In this document: positions 63,056-64,000 of the stretch, piece by piece | How positions within the stretch are numbered: position 1 is the stretch's first letter | Layout of the letters: the number at the start of each line of letters is the position of its first letter | Assembly (NCBI GenBank): GCA_947493165.1 | Contig: CANLPY010000002.1 | Location: 62,001-126,000 of the forward strand | Length of the DNA stretch: 64,000 nt | Direction: 5' to 3' | Source of the DNA: an uncultured Erythrobacter sp. | Lineage (GTDB): Bacteria; Pseudomonadota; Alphaproteobacteria; Sphingomonadales; Sphingomonadaceae | Notes under the pieces: model-generated | Databases searched by the model: none | What the model saw: only the letters and a program-made list of their open reading frames with translations | What the model was told of the DNA's origin: nothing | Program-made: the position numbers and the translations under genes

Positions 63056-64000
63056 ATGCGCCAACACGAACTTCGCACACAAGTCGTCAAAGAGATGCAT
63101 TTGCGTCGCTGGGAAATGCTGTGCGTGCCCTGCCTGTACTTGCAGTGGGTTGTGTTGCTGGAACCAGAAGAACGCGAGGCTGAAACGGCAACGATTGAGG
63201 CCCGCTTTGGCTCGCTCAACGGAACAGGGAACACCACTCACCGATCTGGCCGGTTAAGCGAACGGGTAGCCTTCACATGGGAACGACACAGTGAAGGCAC
63301 GACGATCAGCCTTTTTGTTGATGATGGGACCGCTGAAGAATTCCTACAGCCTAAAGAGCATGCTGATCTGGCCGCTGCGATCGATTGGGTAGAAAGCATG
63401 CCCGGCGCAGTCTTGCGCGCCACCCGCGCATTGGTTGTCGACACAGAGAAAGAGGCGGAGAAGCTGGTCACGCGGACCGGTTTTGAAATGCACGAGCTGG
63501 TGTCCTGCCATGTCGGCCAATCGGCCCGAATCTGGTCAGATTTTCGCCTAAAGCCGGACGGGTTTGGGGCAATGATTATCGCCTCAAACAGCACTCAACC
63601 CGCTGATCTTACGCGCTTGGTTCAGAGGGTTCAGGAGCTGGGCAATTATCGCAATCGGGCGCTGCTAGGCCTGCCCGTTGCGCAGAAAATCTGGCCCACT
63701 CTTAATAAGGCAGAAGAACAACTCACCGATCTGGCTCAACGTATTGCTGATGGCGCAGAACGTGATGATGCGCTGATGCGTGAGATTTCTGAACTTTCCG
63801 TCAGCCTCAATGCCGGGATCACCGAAGCGAGCTTCCGAATGAGCGCGACCGCTGCCTATGGCAGTTTGGTGACAGAGCGCCTGCACGAATTGGAAAGTCG
63901 CCGGATCGAAGGCTTTGCTTCGCTCAATTATTTCACGCAGCGCCGCTTCGCCCCAGCCTTACGGTTCTGCGGCGCGGTGACGAAACGCCAAGGAGAACTG
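63056..64000 (+). CDS. DUF3422 family protein, N-terminal 315 codons (cut by window edge)
   Basis: The reading frame is open from ATG 63056 (AGG 5-6 bases upstream) to the right edge. The opening HELRTQVVKEMHLRRWEML corresponds to the family's LR-x-x-x-x-NE-x-HARP start. Later features are AATYGSLVTERLHELE-like (TAAYGSLVTERLHELESRRI) and IEGFASLNYFTQRRFAPALR, the DUF3422 C-terminal helical signature. A pair of membrane helices is expected beyond the edge. The function is unknown. It follows the psp array by 68 bp on the same strand with no terminator seen, so it may be part of the same stress unit. Confidence 0.85.
   Translation, partial: MRQHELRTQVVKEMHLRRWEMLCVPCLYLQWVVLLEPEEREAETATIEARFGSLNGTGNTTHRSGRLSERVAFTWERHSEGTTISLFVDDGTAEEFLQPKEHADLAAAIDWVESMPGAVLRATRALVVDTEKEAEKLVTRTGFEMHELVSCHVGQSARIWSDFRLKPDGFGAMIIASNSTQPADLTRLVQRVQELGNYRNRALLGLPVAQKIWPTLNKAEEQLTDLAQRIADGAERDDALMREISELSVSLNAGITEASFRMSATAAYGSLVTERLHELESRRIEGFASLNYFTQRRFAPALRFCGAVTKRQGEL

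Overview
The window looks like the chromosome of a marine alphaproteobacterium of the order Sphingomonadales (an Erythrobacter-like genus is my best guess). The signs are a GcrA cell-cycle regulator, the rimP-nusA-ylxR-infB order, large Caulobacter-type TonB-dependent receptors, DUF3422 and a PspF/PspABC stress operon. The placement is inferred from gene content, not from a phylogeny.

Region 1 (1-20580) is a carbohydrate-use locus built around L-rhamnose and unsaturated uronic acids. It carries a GH106 rhamnosidase (cut by the window edge), a BNR_4 beta-propeller lyase resembling ulvan lyases PL24/PL25, a TonB-dependent receptor, a GH105 unsaturated glucuronyl hydrolase lipoprotein, the pathway RhaI-RhaB-RhaD-LldD (rhamnose to DHAP plus pyruvate), a DeoR regulator, a FAH/MhpD-like enzyme, a second TonB-dependent receptor and a Tat-exported GH3 glycosidase. 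The simplest reading is an ulvan (green-algal rhamnose/uronate/xylose polysaccharide) utilisation locus, although no sulfatase lies in view. AATCA elements on a 10-bp phase occur upstream of several transcription units, and a separate LacI-like operator precedes the hydratase/receptor pair.

Region 2 (20864-26061) pairs a YadA-like trimeric autotransporter adhesin with a divergent two-component system (NarL-type regulator and 7TM-DISM-like kinase). A perfect 18-bp palindrome sits midway between them. Region 3 (26132-32148) holds tRNA-Ser(CGA), hspQ, an ABC-2 permease, gcrA, DUF1993 and DUF481 proteins, an AT-rich accessory gene and a spermidine-synthase-like gene.

Region 4 (32370-55642) is the conserved translation cluster rimP-nusA-ylxR-infB-rbfA-truB-rpsO-pnp on the minus strand. 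It is interrupted between infB and rbfA by two thioesterases and a DUF1697 gene. Between rbfA and truB it is interrupted by about 12 kb: a galactoside locus (Na+/sugar symporter, GH36 alpha-galactosidase, glpD, galT, galK), an M50-like protease, thymidine kinase, an AbgT transporter, YceI and a gene with an in-frame stop.

Region 5 (55827-64000) has a subtilase and then the most unusual part. pspF faces a textbook sigma-54 promoter that leads into a small-protein ORF, pspA with a long N-terminal extension, pspB, pspC, and seven further tandem, mostly overlapping small genes. Each encodes a membrane segment plus a PspB-like coiled coil; six end in a shared signature (R-hydrophobic-x-x-LE-x-I-x-TD ... 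E-I-x-x-LR) and the seventh carries only its first part. A 58-residue membrane protein and a DUF3422 gene (cut by the window edge) follow. This expanded psp operon is the main candidate for an undescribed system.
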